The notes below the pieces were generated by a model. It was not told the DNA's origin, searched no databases, and was given only the letters and a program-made list of their open reading frames with translations. From assembly GCA_905200565.1 (NCBI GenBank), contig CAJKKX010000184.1, forward strand, positions 1 through 5,540: DNA of 5,540 nucleotides, in the 5' to 3' direction. Each line of letters opens with the position of its first letter. Within the stretch, counting starts at the first letter, position 1. Below are positions 5,004-5,540 of the stretch, piece after piece. The position numbers and the translations under genes are program-made. Source of the DNA: an uncultured Lachnospiraceae bacterium. Its GTDB lineage: Bacteria > Bacillota_A > Clostridia > Lachnospirales > Lachnospiraceae.

Positions 5004-5540
5004 TCATTCCTCAATCAGCCGCACACGGCTTCCCGCAGAGATTGCCTTGTCCGCGGATACGATCACCTGCTGATCCGACGAAAGAGACCCTGGCTGCAGC
5101 GCAGCGCTCGTCTCGTTTTTATCCAGCACCGTCACCTCCAGGCGCGTCGCCGTCAGCTCCGTTCCCAGCACCGTGCTGCTCTCCGAGAGCACATAAACAT
5201 AGTATTTCCCGCTCTCCTCATAGAGCGCCTGTATCGGGATGCAGCAGTCGTAGGTCTCTGAGATACGCGTCGATTCCAGCGTCGCCGAGGTGCCGGCTTC
5301 CAGCGAGTTTTCCGGGAGCTGCACCGTCACGTCCAGAAGATCAGCATTTTCCTCGTTTTTGCGCACAGAATCCACCGTCAGGTCCTCCAGCGTATCCGCT
5401 TTTTTATTGTTCGCCTTAACGGTCGCGTCGTCGCCCTTGGCAATATATGTTTCCTGGCTCTCATCCACCTGCACCACCAGCTTGTTGCCCGCCGCCGTGT
5501 CAGAGAGCAGCATCGCCGTGCCGTCCGGCGTCTTTTCCCC
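5004..5540 (-). CDS. MacA/HlyD-like efflux adaptor (membrane-fusion protein), C-terminal part
   Basis: The reading frame is open to the right edge, so the N-terminus (signal/TM anchor and hairpin) is missing; 178 residues are visible. They contain a beta-barrel strand series (LVVQVDESQETYIAKGD, about 21-37), the characteristic IPIQALYEESGKYYVYVL (101-118) and the membrane-proximal ending with LEVTVLDKNETSAALQPG and SAGSRVRLIEE. This matches periplasmic adaptor subunits of MacA/YknX type, which in Gram-positives sit outside the membrane and stabilise the ABC permease. The TGA at 5006-5004 is one base from the permease ATG, so the two are co-translated. The internal Met at 5513 is probably not the start, since the frame continues upstream and the family is about 350-450 residues long. 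Confidence 0.85.
   Translation of the reverse strand, partial: GEKTPDGTAMLLSDTAAGNKLVVQVDESQETYIAKGDDATVKANNKKADTLEDLTVDSVRKNEENADLLDVTVQLPENSLEAGTSATLESTRISETYDCCIPIQALYEESGKYYVYVLSESSTVLGTELTATRLEVTVLDKNETSAALQPGSLSSDQQVIVSADKAISAGSRVRLIEE

Noticed and set aside
4424..5419. Long plus-strand open frames (also 4491-5261) opposite the permease and adaptor
   Set aside because: They are Arg/Ser/Pro-rich with no domain and no ribosome binding site. They exist because the GC-rich minus-strand genes have few stop codons in opposing frames, and the minus-strand products match known families.
1..5540. CRISPR array, tRNA/rRNA, insertion sequence or attachment site
   Set aside because: No spaced identical repeats, cloverleaf sequence, transposase motif or terminal inverted repeat was seen on either strand.

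Overview
The window looks like part of a Gram-positive Clostridia chromosome, most likely a gut Lachnospiraceae-type Firmicute. The signs are purine-rich AGGAG-like ribosome binding sites, sigma-A promoter elements, short intrinsic terminators, and many Sec-secreted or membrane proteins such as SH3b, C39-type peptidase, CPBP, and a MacA-like adaptor without an outer-membrane partner. This placement is an inference; no rRNA, tRNA or species marker is present. All eight recognised genes lie on the minus strand, so transcription runs from right (5540) to left (1).

Right block (5540 to about 3925): the C-terminal part of a MacA/HlyD-like membrane-fusion protein is followed after one base by a MacB-type ABC permease. 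The unit ends at a strong intrinsic terminator (3925-3947). This block is visibly more GC-rich than the centre of the window. The cognate ATPase is not in the window.

Middle block (about 3850 to 2344): two small secreted proteins form a translationally coupled pair. The first is a zinc-ribbon-like protein, possibly a lipoprotein (3257-3706). The second is an acidic exported protein of unknown function (2383-3243). Their N-terminal halves appear related. Upstream is a 10-bp tandem repeat resembling the box bound by VanR-type OmpR regulators, placed before an extended -10 that lacks a good -35. A terminator at 2344-2376 closes the unit.

Left block (2329 to 1): a near-consensus sigma-A promoter (2301-2329) reads into a secreted SH3b protein (1863-2180), a CPBP/ABI-family membrane protease-like protein (938-1807), an exported C39-family cysteine peptidase with an intact triad (174-941), and, 62 bases further on without a visible terminator, the start of a response regulator (1-111). 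A strand-specific hairpin separates the SH3b and CPBP genes. TTAAG repeats related to those of the middle block lie just downstream of this promoter.

Working model (inference): a two-component regulator encoded at the left edge may control envelope-directed units in this locus, a secreted protein pair and a surface proteolysis cassette, next to an ABC efflux unit. No member has a known substrate, so the cassette is best described as an uncharacterised cell-surface module.
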